From NCBI RefSeq assembly GCF_010378095.1, contig NZ_WNJL01000019.1, positions 1 through 9,549 on the forward strand: a stretch of DNA of 9,549 nucleotides, given 5' to 3'. Below, piece by piece: positions 1 to 5,012 of the stretch; the stretch's first letter is position 1; each line of letters begins with the position of its first letter. This DNA is from Acidithiobacillus ferrianus (lineage in GTDB: Bacteria; Pseudomonadota; Gammaproteobacteria; Acidithiobacillales; Acidithiobacillaceae). The notes beneath the pieces were generated by a model. The model had not been told where the DNA came from and searched no databases. It saw only the letters and a program-made list of their open reading frames with translations. A program made the translations under genes and the position numbers.

Positions 1-70
1 CGTGGCCGAGAGAGGATTCGCTCAAATTCCTAACTACTTATTATTGCTCAATCATTTCCTAGATCCTGAT
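1..70. repeat. Terminal 70-bp direct repeat, copy 1 (circular overlap)
   Basis: Bases 1-70 are identical to 9480-9549. A perfect repeat of this size placed exactly at both contig ends, with one reading frame continuous through it, is the usual mark of a circular molecule opened by an assembler. The implied unit length is 9,479 bp. Confidence 0.93.
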
Positions 71-607
71 GTTAGGTTAAAGCCGTTAGACCTACTTTTG
101 TTGATACAACTCATAGGTACATGGTGGAAAAAAGAAGACCAACCATTCCCTAGTGTAAGAACGCTTGCCATCAGATGTGGAACATCTGAGAGACAAATAC
201 ATAGATCAATATCAACATTGATCAATATAAACCTCTTGGCGAAAAACAAAAGGAGGATAAAAGGCATAATATCATCAAACACATACGACATGAAGCCGTT
301 GGTAAGTTTTCTTAATGAGGTGTCTGGTATTTCAAATAACGAGTTTCCTCGTGATGTTTCTATTGGAAAAGTAAGAAAAATAAGTTCGATCATAGCAGGT
401 GTTGAAAATAAGGTTAATGTTTACGAGGATGTAATAAAAGGAAGTAAATATGCAGCAATAATAGAAAAACACGAGGTACTTGATGATGGCAATGAGAAAA
501 TATCGATGATAGTTAGAACGGCCGCTGGAGATAAGGTATGTAGCTCCAAGGATGACGCGTTCGCCATGTATGACTGGGTTGTTGCTTCACAAAAAAAGAA
601 CGTTTAA
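2..607 (+). CDS. Winged-helix/HTH DNA-binding protein, main part (5' end at 9436)
   Basis: Likely a DNA-binding regulator or an accessory replication protein; the exact role is unknown. In the full ~216-aa product, residues ~16-60 (GFAQIPNYLLLLNHFLDPD, then a leucine-rich helix and W-W-K-K) lead into an HTH of the HTH_36 kind at ~64-95. There P-F-P-S-V-R-T-L-A precedes a recognition helix containing T-S-E-R-Q-I-H-R-S-I. A basic stretch K-N-K-R-R follows. The C-terminal half is lysine-rich and matches nothing I recognise. Similar N-terminal domains occur in proteobacterial plasmid and island proteins without a settled function. The gene is clearly AT-richer than the recombinase genes, suggesting a separate origin. 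It is alone, followed by a T-rich run and ~1 kb without a gene. GTG at 2 would be the start only if the molecule were linear, and it has no ribosome binding site of its own. Confidence 0.8.
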   Translation: MAERGFAQIPNYLLLLNHFLDPDVRLKPLDLLLLIQLIGTWWKKEDQPFPSVRTLAIRCGTSERQIHRSISTLININLLAKNKRRIKGIISSNTYDMKPLVSFLNEVSGISNNEFPRDVSIGKVRKISSIIAGVENKVNVYEDVIKGSKYAAIIEKHEVLDDGNEKISMIVRTAAGDKVCSSKDDAFAMYDWVVASQKKNV

Positions 608-1026
608 TAGGTGTTTTGTTTTTGTACGTTTTTTGGGCATGATTCGGTCGTGAAAGCGCCCATATTTCAGCGCTAAAAAACCCAAGGCCAGCAGCTTGAC
701 CTGTTGCGGGCAGCGCGGTAGTCTAACAACTTCAATCGCCATCATCTGTTATAGGATGAAAACAGCTCACCGGCAACGAGCGACGCAATAGTCCCAATCG
801 GGACCAAACCTCTGTATACACAGGCGCATGCATGATTTCTATTGTCTGTAGATTGCGCACTGATAGCGACCCCACGGGATAATCGCAATATATCGGCGCC
901 GCACGAACAGCGATGGATGATTCTCGCCATACCTCCAGAACGCCCGCAGTCTTTCAATGTTGTCGATCGCCAACGCGACCGCGCAGCCGGGAGCGGATGT
1001 TCCACCGCAAATTATCGTAGCCACCC

Positions 1027-1063
1027 CCGTCCGTCTCTGTTGCGCTAGCACAGAGACAGACGG
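1027..1063. repeat. Inverted repeat / stem-loop A
   Basis: CCGTCCGTCTCTGT (1027-1040) pairs with ACAGAGACAGACGG (1050-1063) with one mismatch in 14, around a 9-nt loop. Its right arm runs directly into the next hairpin. Confidence 0.75.
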
Positions 1064-1093
1064 CTGAGCTCCCCGTATTATCGGGCTCAGCCG
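1061..1093. repeat. Inverted repeat / stem-loop B
   Basis: CGGCTGAGC (1061-1069) pairs perfectly with GCTCAGCCG (1085-1093). The loop contains a further CCG/CGG pair. It shares three bases with stem-loop A and one with stem-loop C, so the three may be alternative or stacked folds. Confidence 0.7.
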
Positions 1094-1128
1094 GCCAAAA
1101 TCACGCGTGACAACACGTGATTTTGGCC
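1093..1128. repeat. Inverted repeat / stem-loop C
   Basis: GGCCAAAATCACG (1093-1105) pairs perfectly with CGTGATTTTGGCC (1116-1128) around a 10-nt loop. There is no T-run afterwards, so a simple intrinsic terminator is unlikely. A protein-binding dyad or a recombination site fits as well as an RNA fold. Confidence 0.8.
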
Positions 1129-1354
1129 CCGGCACCCCCCGGAGACCGGCCACGACGCAGGCGGGCACCGCTGTAAAACAGCGTGCTCGTACGGCTGACC
1201 CCCACTGCTAGTTGGTTTTCCGGCCACTCTAAATAATATCGAGATAATCGCGCTGCCCTCGCGATCCATAAGTTTTCGGGCGCCCCCTAATCTTGCCGAG
1301 AGATGCGTCTCGCGCATGTAACACTTATCTGGTTCCGCGGGTCCGGTGGGGGTG

Positions 1355-1430
1355 GTCTAGTCGCTGATATGCTGTCGCTTAGCGAGCGACACGCCCTTCA
1401 TCGGGCCCGCGGGCCAGGCGGCGACTAGAC
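1355..1430. other. Foldable three-arm element closed by a perfect 10-bp stem
   Basis: GTCTAGTCGC (1355-1364) pairs perfectly with GCGACTAGAC (1421-1430). Inside are two further self-complementary arms: TGTCGCT/AGCGACA (1373-1379 with 1385-1391, loop TAGCG) and the palindrome GGCCCGCGGGCC (1404-1415). The layout is that of a three-way junction. It may be a structured RNA, a folded single-strand DNA site or a recombinase target upstream of the integrase gene. Confidence 0.7.
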
Positions 1431-1500
1431 GTGTCGTTATGATGCAATATTGCTGGTCTCTATATATCTCGATGTAATCCAAAAAATTAATCCTACGATT

Positions 1501-1529
1501 CGTAACCGACAATTATCGGTTACGTTTTT
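1501..1529 (+). terminator. Intrinsic terminator upstream of the integrase gene
   Basis: CGTAACCGA (1501-1509) and TCGGTTACG (1516-1524) form a perfect 9-bp stem with a 6-nt loop, followed at once by TTTTT (1525-1529). It would stop plus-strand transcription coming from the 608-1500 region, or attenuate transcription into the integrase gene 100 bp further on. Confidence 0.75.
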
Positions 1530-1568
1530 GTTCCAGTGGTTTTTTCTAAAAAATTACGGGAACAAAAA
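1525..1568. repeat. AT-rich inverted repeat before the integrase ribosome binding site
   Basis: TTTTTGTTCC (1525-1534) is the exact reverse complement of GGAACAAAAA (1559-1568), and the centre holds TTTTTT-CT-AAAAAA (1540-1553). Its left arm is also the T-tract of the terminator at 1501-1529, so the two folds exclude each other, as in an attenuator or antiterminator. Confidence 0.65.
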
Positions 1569-1629
1569 CATTTTTCCGCTTTATTGCGGAGGCATTGCTG
1601 TGTCATTTTTTATATTGAAGGAGGTAGTT

Positions 1630-2565
1630 ATGGCGCGTAATTTTGGCATCGGTACCCGCGATTTGGCAGAGGCAGGTCGGCAGTTTTTAAGTCGGGGGGT
1701 GGCGCAAAAAAACCTGAGTTTTGCGAGCAGTGCGACGGTCTCGGCCCGCTGGCGGCAGTTTGCGGCGTACGCCAAGTCGCACGGTGTTGGATCGCTGACG
1801 ACGGTGACGCCGGATCTCGTGCGGGCCTATGGCCGAGAGCTATCCGCAAAAGTCGCGGCTGGCAAAATGTCGGCGGCCTACGCCCACAATCTGGTATCCG
1901 CCACCAATACCGTCATGCGGGCTACGCCGGCACCATGGCAGCCGGTGCAGGCCGTGGCTGACTGCGGCATTGGTCGGCGGTCTTTTGTGCGGACGATGGC
2001 GCCGGCGGGCCTCGACCCCGAGCGCTTTGCGGTCGCGCGTTCCGCTTTGCTGGCCGCGCAAAATGCGCGGGGAGCGGCACTGGCGGGCCTTGCCCGCCAT
2101 CTGGGCCTGCGCAGCAAGGAGGCGGCCCTGCTCAATGCCAAAAGAGCGCTGCAGGAGGCAGAGCGGCATGGCCATGTCACCATCACCTTGGGTACCAAAG
2201 GCGGACAGAGCCGGACCGTGCCCATTACCAGCCCGCACCAGGTCACGGCTTTGCGCGAAGCTGGCCAGGTCCAGGGAGCGCATCATAATCTCATCCCCCA
2301 GAACATGAGCCTGAGGCAATGGCAAAAGCCCTTGGGGCAGATCCGCAATACCATTCGGGACGTGACCGGCAAGGGCCTCCATGATTTGCGGGCGGCGTAC
2401 GCCTGCGAAAGGTATCGCCAGCTGACCGGACACGATGCGCCGGTTGTGGCCGGACGGATGGTGGCCTCCCGGGCGGCGGATTACGCCGCCCGCCTGCGGA
2501 TCGGCGAAGAATTGGGCCATCACCGCGTGGATGTGGTGTCCTCTTACGTCGGGGGGCGCGCATGA
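1630..2565 (+). CDS. Tyrosine recombinase, Integrase_1-like
   Basis: DNA strand-exchange enzyme of the tyrosine recombinase family, closest in pattern to the 'integrase domain-containing' proteins with an N-terminal SAM-like domain and a C-terminal Integrase_1 domain found on plasmids and integrative elements. The product is 311 aa. Residues ~30-97 look like the core-binding domain. The catalytic set is visible: Arg161 in H-L-G-L-R-S-K-E-A, Lys190 in G-T-K-G-G, His251 and Arg254 in G-L-H-D-L-R-A, His297/298 in E-L-G-H-H-R, and Tyr306 in S-S-Y-V-G-G. It should therefore be active. ATG at 1630 is chosen because AAGGAGG lies at 1618-1624; an in-frame GTG at 1600 behind GGAGG (1588-1592) would add ten residues. 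The stop overlaps the ATG of the next gene (ATGA, 2562-2565), implying coupled translation. It may resolve multimers or mediate integration at an unidentified site. Confidence 0.88.
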   Translation: MARNFGIGTRDLAEAGRQFLSRGVAQKNLSFASSATVSARWRQFAAYAKSHGVGSLTTVTPDLVRAYGRELSAKVAAGKMSAAYAHNLVSATNTVMRATPAPWQPVQAVADCGIGRRSFVRTMAPAGLDPERFAVARSALLAAQNARGAALAGLARHLGLRSKEAALLNAKRALQEAERHGHVTITLGTKGGQSRTVPITSPHQVTALREAGQVQGAHHNLIPQNMSLRQWQKPLGQIRNTIRDVTGKGLHDLRAAYACERYRQLTGHDAPVVAGRMVASRAADYAARLRIGEELGHHRVDVVSSYVGGRA

Positions 2566-2858
2566 GCTATAAAATCGTCACGGAAGTTGAGCAGTTGACG
2601 GTGGGCTACGTCCGTCGTGGTGGTAAGGATAACCGGCGGCAGCAAAGGGCAAGGATACTGGCTTTTGCGACCTTTTGCGCGACGCTGGGAGCTCGGAATA
2701 TGACCGAAGTAGGACACCGACACGTCAAGCTCTATTGGCGCACCATCGTGCATCGGAGCACCCGCACGCGTTATGCCCATTGGCTGGCCCTGCGGGATTT
2801 ATGGACGCTTGCCGGAAAATCAGGAAGCCCCATGCCGCCGCCTTCTGAAGGGGACTGA
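2562..2858 (+). CDS. Small protein resembling a free-standing integrase core-binding domain
   Basis: 98 aa, translationally coupled to the upstream recombinase through a 4-base overlap. Its middle (R-Q-Q-R-A-R-I-L-A-F-A-T-F-C-A-T-L-G, then a helix around V-K-L-Y-W-R and S-T-R-T-R-Y-A-H-W-L-A-L-R-D-L-W) follows the helical pattern of the SAM-like N-terminal DNA-binding half of phage-type integrases. No catalytic domain follows: after ~83 residues the chain ends in a proline-rich tail. It is either a dedicated partner of the integrase (a directionality or DNA-binding factor) or the stump of a second recombinase. Intact overlap and spacing favour a functional two-gene unit. The fold call is from pattern only. 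Confidence 0.68.
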   Translation: MSYKIVTEVEQLTVGYVRRGGKDNRRQQRARILAFATFCATLGARNMTEVGHRHVKLYWRTIVHRSTRTRYAHWLALRDLWTLAGKSGSPMPPPSEGD

Positions 2859-2863
2859 AGGTG

Positions 2864-2880
2864 CGGCCCCCATAGGGGGC
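2864..2880. repeat. GC-rich hairpin after the integrase operon
   Basis: GCCCCC and GGGGGC form a 6-bp stem around ATA just after the stop at 2858. No T-run follows, so termination is uncertain. The rest of 2859-3081 has no gene; it carries a GTCACAGTGAC palindrome (2887-2897) and a short GCCTA...TAGGC inverted repeat (3001-3030). Confidence 0.45.
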
Positions 2881-2886
2881 TGGGCC

Positions 2887-2905
2887 GTCACAGTGACGAC
2901 TGCGG
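2887..2905. repeat. GTCACNGTGAC palindrome, copy with long flank match
   Basis: GTCACAGTGACGACTGCGG here differs by one base in 19 from 8397-8415. The inner 11 bp are a perfect odd palindrome that also occurs, with the centre base changed, at 5121-5131 and 8637-8647. It lies 29 bp after the integrase operon. Possible operator or recombination core. Confidence 0.6.
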
Positions 2906-3081
2906 ACGTTCTCGAAATTGAGGGCCTATCAAAAACGGTCGGTTGTGCAACAGCTACCGCCGTAATTGCATAGCTTATTCAATGCTCATCACACCATGCT
3001 GCCTAAGTGAGTTGCACTATGTTGGTAGGCAAAATCGCCTTAACGGGGTTTTCCGTTCCTTTGCGGGGAGAAGTCTGAAAT

Positions 3082-3167
3082 GCCTAACGATCACATAAGC
3101 GGCGCGCTTTAATGTGTCTGGTGGAGCGGCTTTAAGCCGCGGAACGAACTTGATGTGCTTGTTAGGT
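3082..3167 (-). other. attC: Integron attC site (downstream of the 3500-3162 cassette gene)
   Basis: Read on the minus strand, ACCTAAC (3167-3161) and GTTAGGC (3088-3082) are the two outer core boxes of an attC site (RYYYAAC ... GTTRRRY), 86 bp end to end, with imperfect inner dyads such as GCGGCTT/AAGCCGC (3126-3140). The stop TAA of the cassette gene lies inside the first box, a usual trait of integron cassettes. Cleavage would fall between G3088 and T3087. Confidence 0.82.
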
Positions 3168-3500
3168 GATAGGATAAACTTCGATCACATCAAGTTCGCC
3201 ATCATAGAAATAAATAGTCTCACATTCGGCTGTGGACCCTGAGCCGCCAATTTCTGCATCCCAAAGAGATTTCAATTTCTCTACTGATTCATCTTTGGTT
3301 AGCAAAGGATCAGACTCCTCTACTTCTACCGTATGACGAAATTTTGCTGCCCCTTCAACTCCCGGCGCTCGGCTAGGATCATCTGTTAGCCAGACAACAA
3401 GCCTCCCAGCCGCACACGCATCTTCTGAATTGTGACGCCGGTTACCTTCCTGTGGAATTAATCGTTCAAGACGAATTTCTGAAAAGTGATACAACTGCAT
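3162..3500 (-). CDS. Integron cassette protein, unknown function
   Basis: A 112-aa acidic protein carried by a complete 424-bp gene cassette (3088-3511) between two attC sites. It begins M-Q-L-Y-H-F-S-E-I-R-L-E-R-L and has R-R-H-N-S-E-D and V-V-W-L-T-D-D-P in its first half and an E-V-E-E-S-D-P segment later, ending Y-F-Y-D-G-E-L-D-V-I-E-V-Y-P-I-T. I recall conserved hypothetical proteins with this pattern but no assigned function. The LYHF and VVWLT blocks faintly recall ADP-ribosyltransferase-like folds, which is only a guess. ATG at 3500 lies five bases after the attC core; the only Shine-Dalgarno-like bases (AGGTGA, 3509-3504) belong to the attC itself. Expression must come from readthrough of the three-gene operon upstream or from an unseen promoter. 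Confidence 0.78.
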   Translation of the reverse strand: MQLYHFSEIRLERLIPQEGNRRHNSEDACAAGRLVVWLTDDPSRAPGVEGAAKFRHTVEVEESDPLLTKDESVEKLKSLWDAEIGGSGSTAECETIYFYDGELDVIEVYPIT

Positions 3501-3505
3501 ATGTC

Positions 3506-3575
3506 ACCTAACGTCCAAGCTCAGGGGCGCTGCGCGGCTTTATCGCGCAGCGCCCCTTGGAGCGCAGTGTTAGGC
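3506..3575 (-). other. attC: Integron attC site (end of three-gene operon)
   Basis: On the minus strand, GCCTAAC (3575-3569) and GTTAGGT (3512-3506) bound a 70-bp imperfect palindrome whose centre, GGGGCGCTGCGCG with CGCGCAGCGCCCC, is a strong 13-bp stem around a short AT-containing loop. The extra unpaired bases expected between the arms are present. The stop TAA of the upstream gene (3788-3570) falls in the first box. This is the more canonical of the two attC sites here. Confidence 0.9.
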
Positions 3576-3788
3576 CCGGCGGCTGCATTCATGCTCGTTC
3601 TCGGCCGAGAATAAGCAGGAGTCGTTCAGCATGGACGATAAACCAAGCTGGGTTTCAACTTGGCAAATCGCGACCTTTTCATCAAAATTAGATATCTTGA
3701 CACTGCATTTCACGATTTCTACTCTCGTGCGCTGACCGCCGATGCTTGGGATATCTTCGTAATAAGTGACTCTGTTCGAGCACGCCAT
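3570..3788 (-). CDS. Small cysteine-containing protein, third gene of the cassette operon
   Basis: 72 aa, no recognised family. It starts M-A-C-S-N-R-V-T-Y-Y-E-D-I-P and carries cysteines at 3, 28, 42, 58 and 68. The middle (V-E-I-V-K-C-S-V-K-I, then V-A-I-C-Q-V-E-T-Q-L) looks like alternating beta strands. GGAGG at 3799-3795 sits six bases before the ATG, a good ribosome binding site, and the gene lies 24 bases after the repeat protein. The stop TAA is part of the attC box GCCTAAC, which shows that gene and attC moved as one cassette unit. It may be an immunity or partner protein of the two genes before it; that is inference from position only. Confidence 0.7.
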   Translation of the reverse strand: MACSNRVTYYEDIPSIGGQRTRVEIVKCSVKISNFDEKVAICQVETQLGLSSMLNDSCLFSAENEHECSRRA

Positions 3789-3812
3789 TAAATGCCTCCA
3801 TTTACTTGGCAG

Positions 3813-4187
3813 TCACTTGAAAAATTTCGCATGAAAACCAGTCGGATCGGGAATAGTCTGCCCTTCTAATGAATTTTGGCCATCGAAGATATTTACACCG
3901 CCAAATATGTTTGGCTGAGTGTGAGCAACAACGTGTCCCATGGCATCAGTGACGTCAACTCCTCCAAATATATTCGGATGGGTTGAGTGCGAAATCTGAC
4001 CAGACGGATCATGGTGATCCAGGCCGCCGAAAATATTTGGCATCGAGTGGTCTATCATCTGCCCATCGTGAAACGTGTCCATTCCTCCAAGAACATTGGG
4101 GTGCGACTGGGCAACAGGTATTCCGTCGCTTTCAACGATGTCAACGCCGCCAAAGATGTTGCCAACGGCTTTCAGTAGATCATCCAT
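3813..4187 (-). CDS. Tandem-repeat protein with five N-I-F-G-G-V-D units
   Basis: 124 aa made almost wholly of five repeats. The anchor Asn falls at residues 10, 31, 51, 72 and 93, a period of 20-21. The anchors read NIFGGVD, NVLGGMD, NIFGGLD, NIFGGVD and NIFGGVN; each is followed by hydrophobic/acidic residues, a D-x-x-G turn, a V/I strand and H-(S/T)-x-P before the next unit. The pattern suggests one beta-hairpin per unit and a small solenoid or sheet. A non-repeat tail (I-P-D-P-T-G-F-H-A-K-F-F-K) ends it. There is no signal peptide, so it is probably cytoplasmic or exported by a partner. GAAGGAG (4201-4195) lies inside the end of the preceding gene, whose stop is two bases before this ATG, so the two are translated together. 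Function unknown. I recall similar G-G-x-D repeat proteins in Firmicutes, unverified. Confidence 0.78.
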   Translation of the reverse strand: MDDLLKAVGNIFGGVDIVESDGIPVAQSHPNVLGGMDTFHDGQMIDHSMPNIFGGLDHHDPSGQISHSTHPNIFGGVDVTDAMGHVVAHTQPNIFGGVNIFDGQNSLEGQTIPDPTGFHAKFFK

Positions 4188-4189
4188 TT

Positions 4190-4648
4190 CTATGCTCCTT
4201 CGCTCAATAGTTCTCGTTCGATGCTCTCCAACTCTTTAAAGTCGAGAGATTTGAAGTAATGGTCAAGGACGCAACCACCTGCAGATGTCTCAGTAAGAAT
4301 TGCCGCAATTGCAGTCTCGTTAACTTCTTTGAATTTGTCGGCTACATAACTCTTAGTCTGTTCGGCCGCTTGAATGATTTGCTGCCTCGCGGACTGGACC
4401 CTGTTTTCGAACTCATCATATAGATTAACATAGCGGTCAAGCTGTGCGTTTTCGGCCTTGCCTTTGTCTATTTGGAACTTGAAGTTTGCAATAAGCGCTG
4501 GTATTCCAATAATCGGATTCGCAACGGCCAGCGCTCCTGCACCGAAGTTGCGTGCAGCACTTCCCCAGTCAAACTCATCATTGGTTGCTGCAACGAAAGC
4601 TTGGTAGTTTGACTGAAGCCAATTGCGATGTTGCTCAATGTCTTTCAT
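4190..4648 (-). CDS. Helical protein with one hydrophobic segment, first gene of the cassette operon
   Basis: 152 aa from ATG at 4648; the open frame extends further (to 4747) but the upstream part crosses a strong hairpin and is translated junk. Residues ~1-30 are polar. Residues ~35-56 (F-G-A-G-A-L-A-V-A-N-P-I-I-G-I-P-A-L-I-A-N-F) are a glycine/alanine-rich hydrophobic stretch that could span or insert in a membrane. Residues ~62-118 form a long charged helix with heptad-like spacing (V-N-L-Y-D-E-F-E-N-R-V...I-I-Q-A-A-E-Q). The acidic end (F-K-E-L-E-S-I-E-R-E-L-L-S-E) is again helical. No clear Shine-Dalgarno is seen before 4648, so the start is less certain than the frame. It is coupled to the repeat protein. 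A membrane-acting effector or scaffold is possible, but no family is recognised. Confidence 0.68.
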   Translation of the reverse strand: MKDIEQHRNWLQSNYQAFVAATNDEFDWGSAARNFGAGALAVANPIIGIPALIANFKFQIDKGKAENAQLDRYVNLYDEFENRVQSARQQIIQAAEQTKSYVADKFKEVNETAIAAILTETSAGGCVLDHYFKSLDFKELESIERELLSEGA

Positions 4649-4684
4649 TTCTGCGATAACCGTCGAGAAATGGCTTGTCACGAT

Positions 4685-4711
4685 GTTCGCGGGCGCGTAG
4701 CGCCCGCGAAC
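4685..4711. repeat. Perfect 12-bp hairpin upstream of the cassette operon
   Basis: GTTCGCGGGCGC (4685-4696) and GCGCCCGCGAAC (4700-4711) form a perfect stem with a 3-nt loop, just before the first gene of the minus-strand operon. There is no T-run. It may mark the outer edge of the acquired segment, or act on mRNA leader structure. Confidence 0.75.
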
Positions 4712-4765
4712 GTAATTTAGACGGCATCCATGCCGCCCTACCCACATCGCCTAAATTCCGTTCGC
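4706..4765. repeat. 15-bp inverted repeat with 30-bp spacer
   Basis: GCGAACGTAATTTAG (4706-4720) and CTAAATTCCGTTCGC (4751-4765) are reverse complements with one mismatch. The left arm overlaps the right half of the hairpin at 4685-4711. The remaining intergenic stretch 4766-5012 shows nothing else I can name. Possible binding site of the FimB-like recombinase encoded 250 bp away, or a terminal repeat of an inserted segment. Confidence 0.6.
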
Positions 4766-5012
4766 CCCACCGGGCCACCATCACACTAAGCATCACCCCT
4801 CCCTCTGCCTGTTTAGGGCAACCTACACCAAAGCCGACAACGGAAAGGGCGGTTCCAAATTTTAAGCGCAACGCATAGCATCAGGCATTTTGTATCATTC
4901 TGTCTCGTGGCCTGCGGTCGGCGAAGTCTTAATGTACTGATTCTGCTGCTACCGGGCAAGCTCCAGAAGGGGCTATTATGAGACATTACGATCACGGTGG
5001 AGATTTTGGACG

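Larger units (their letters stand above)
608..1629. other. About 1 kb with no convincing gene, rich in inverted repeats
   Basis: Open frames here (for example minus 1168-839 and minus 1005-742) overlap one another, lack ribosome binding sites and have no recognisable motif. What stands out is secondary structure: small hairpins near 788-802 (GTCCC-AATC-GGGAC), three hairpins in a row at 1027-1128, a long foldable element at 1355-1430, a palindrome GCAATATTGC at 1444-1453, a terminator at 1501-1529 and an AT-rich inverted repeat at 1525-1568. A weak sigma70-like pair (TTGACC at 694-699 region, TAGTCT near 719) may read into it. The stretch could hold a structured RNA, a recombinase target or a single-strand origin; the sequence alone does not decide. 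Confidence 0.6.

Noticed and set aside
839..1168. Minus-strand open frame of 109 codons containing F-W-R-Y-G-E-N-H-P
   Set aside because: Looks protein-like in places, perhaps a transposase scrap, but it runs through two strong hairpins, has no start signal and matches no family I can name.
1840..2523. Long minus-strand open frame opposite the integrase
   Set aside because: A codon-phase shadow of the GC-rich integrase gene; no family features.
3001..3030. GCCTA...TAGGC inverted repeat as a decayed attC
   Set aside because: Only 30 bp, without the central stem, and the core boxes deviate; too weak to call.
4685..4765. Possible third attC or attI site
   Set aside because: GTCTAAA resembles a degenerate RYYYAAC box, but no GTTRRRY partner is found at the right place and the stem geometry does not fit.
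4635..4793. Short minus-strand frame with ATG 4793 behind GAGGGAGGGG, ending inside the first cassette-operon gene
   Set aside because: The ribosome binding site is attractive and it could be a leader peptide, but the rest crosses the hairpin and inverted repeat and shows no protein character.
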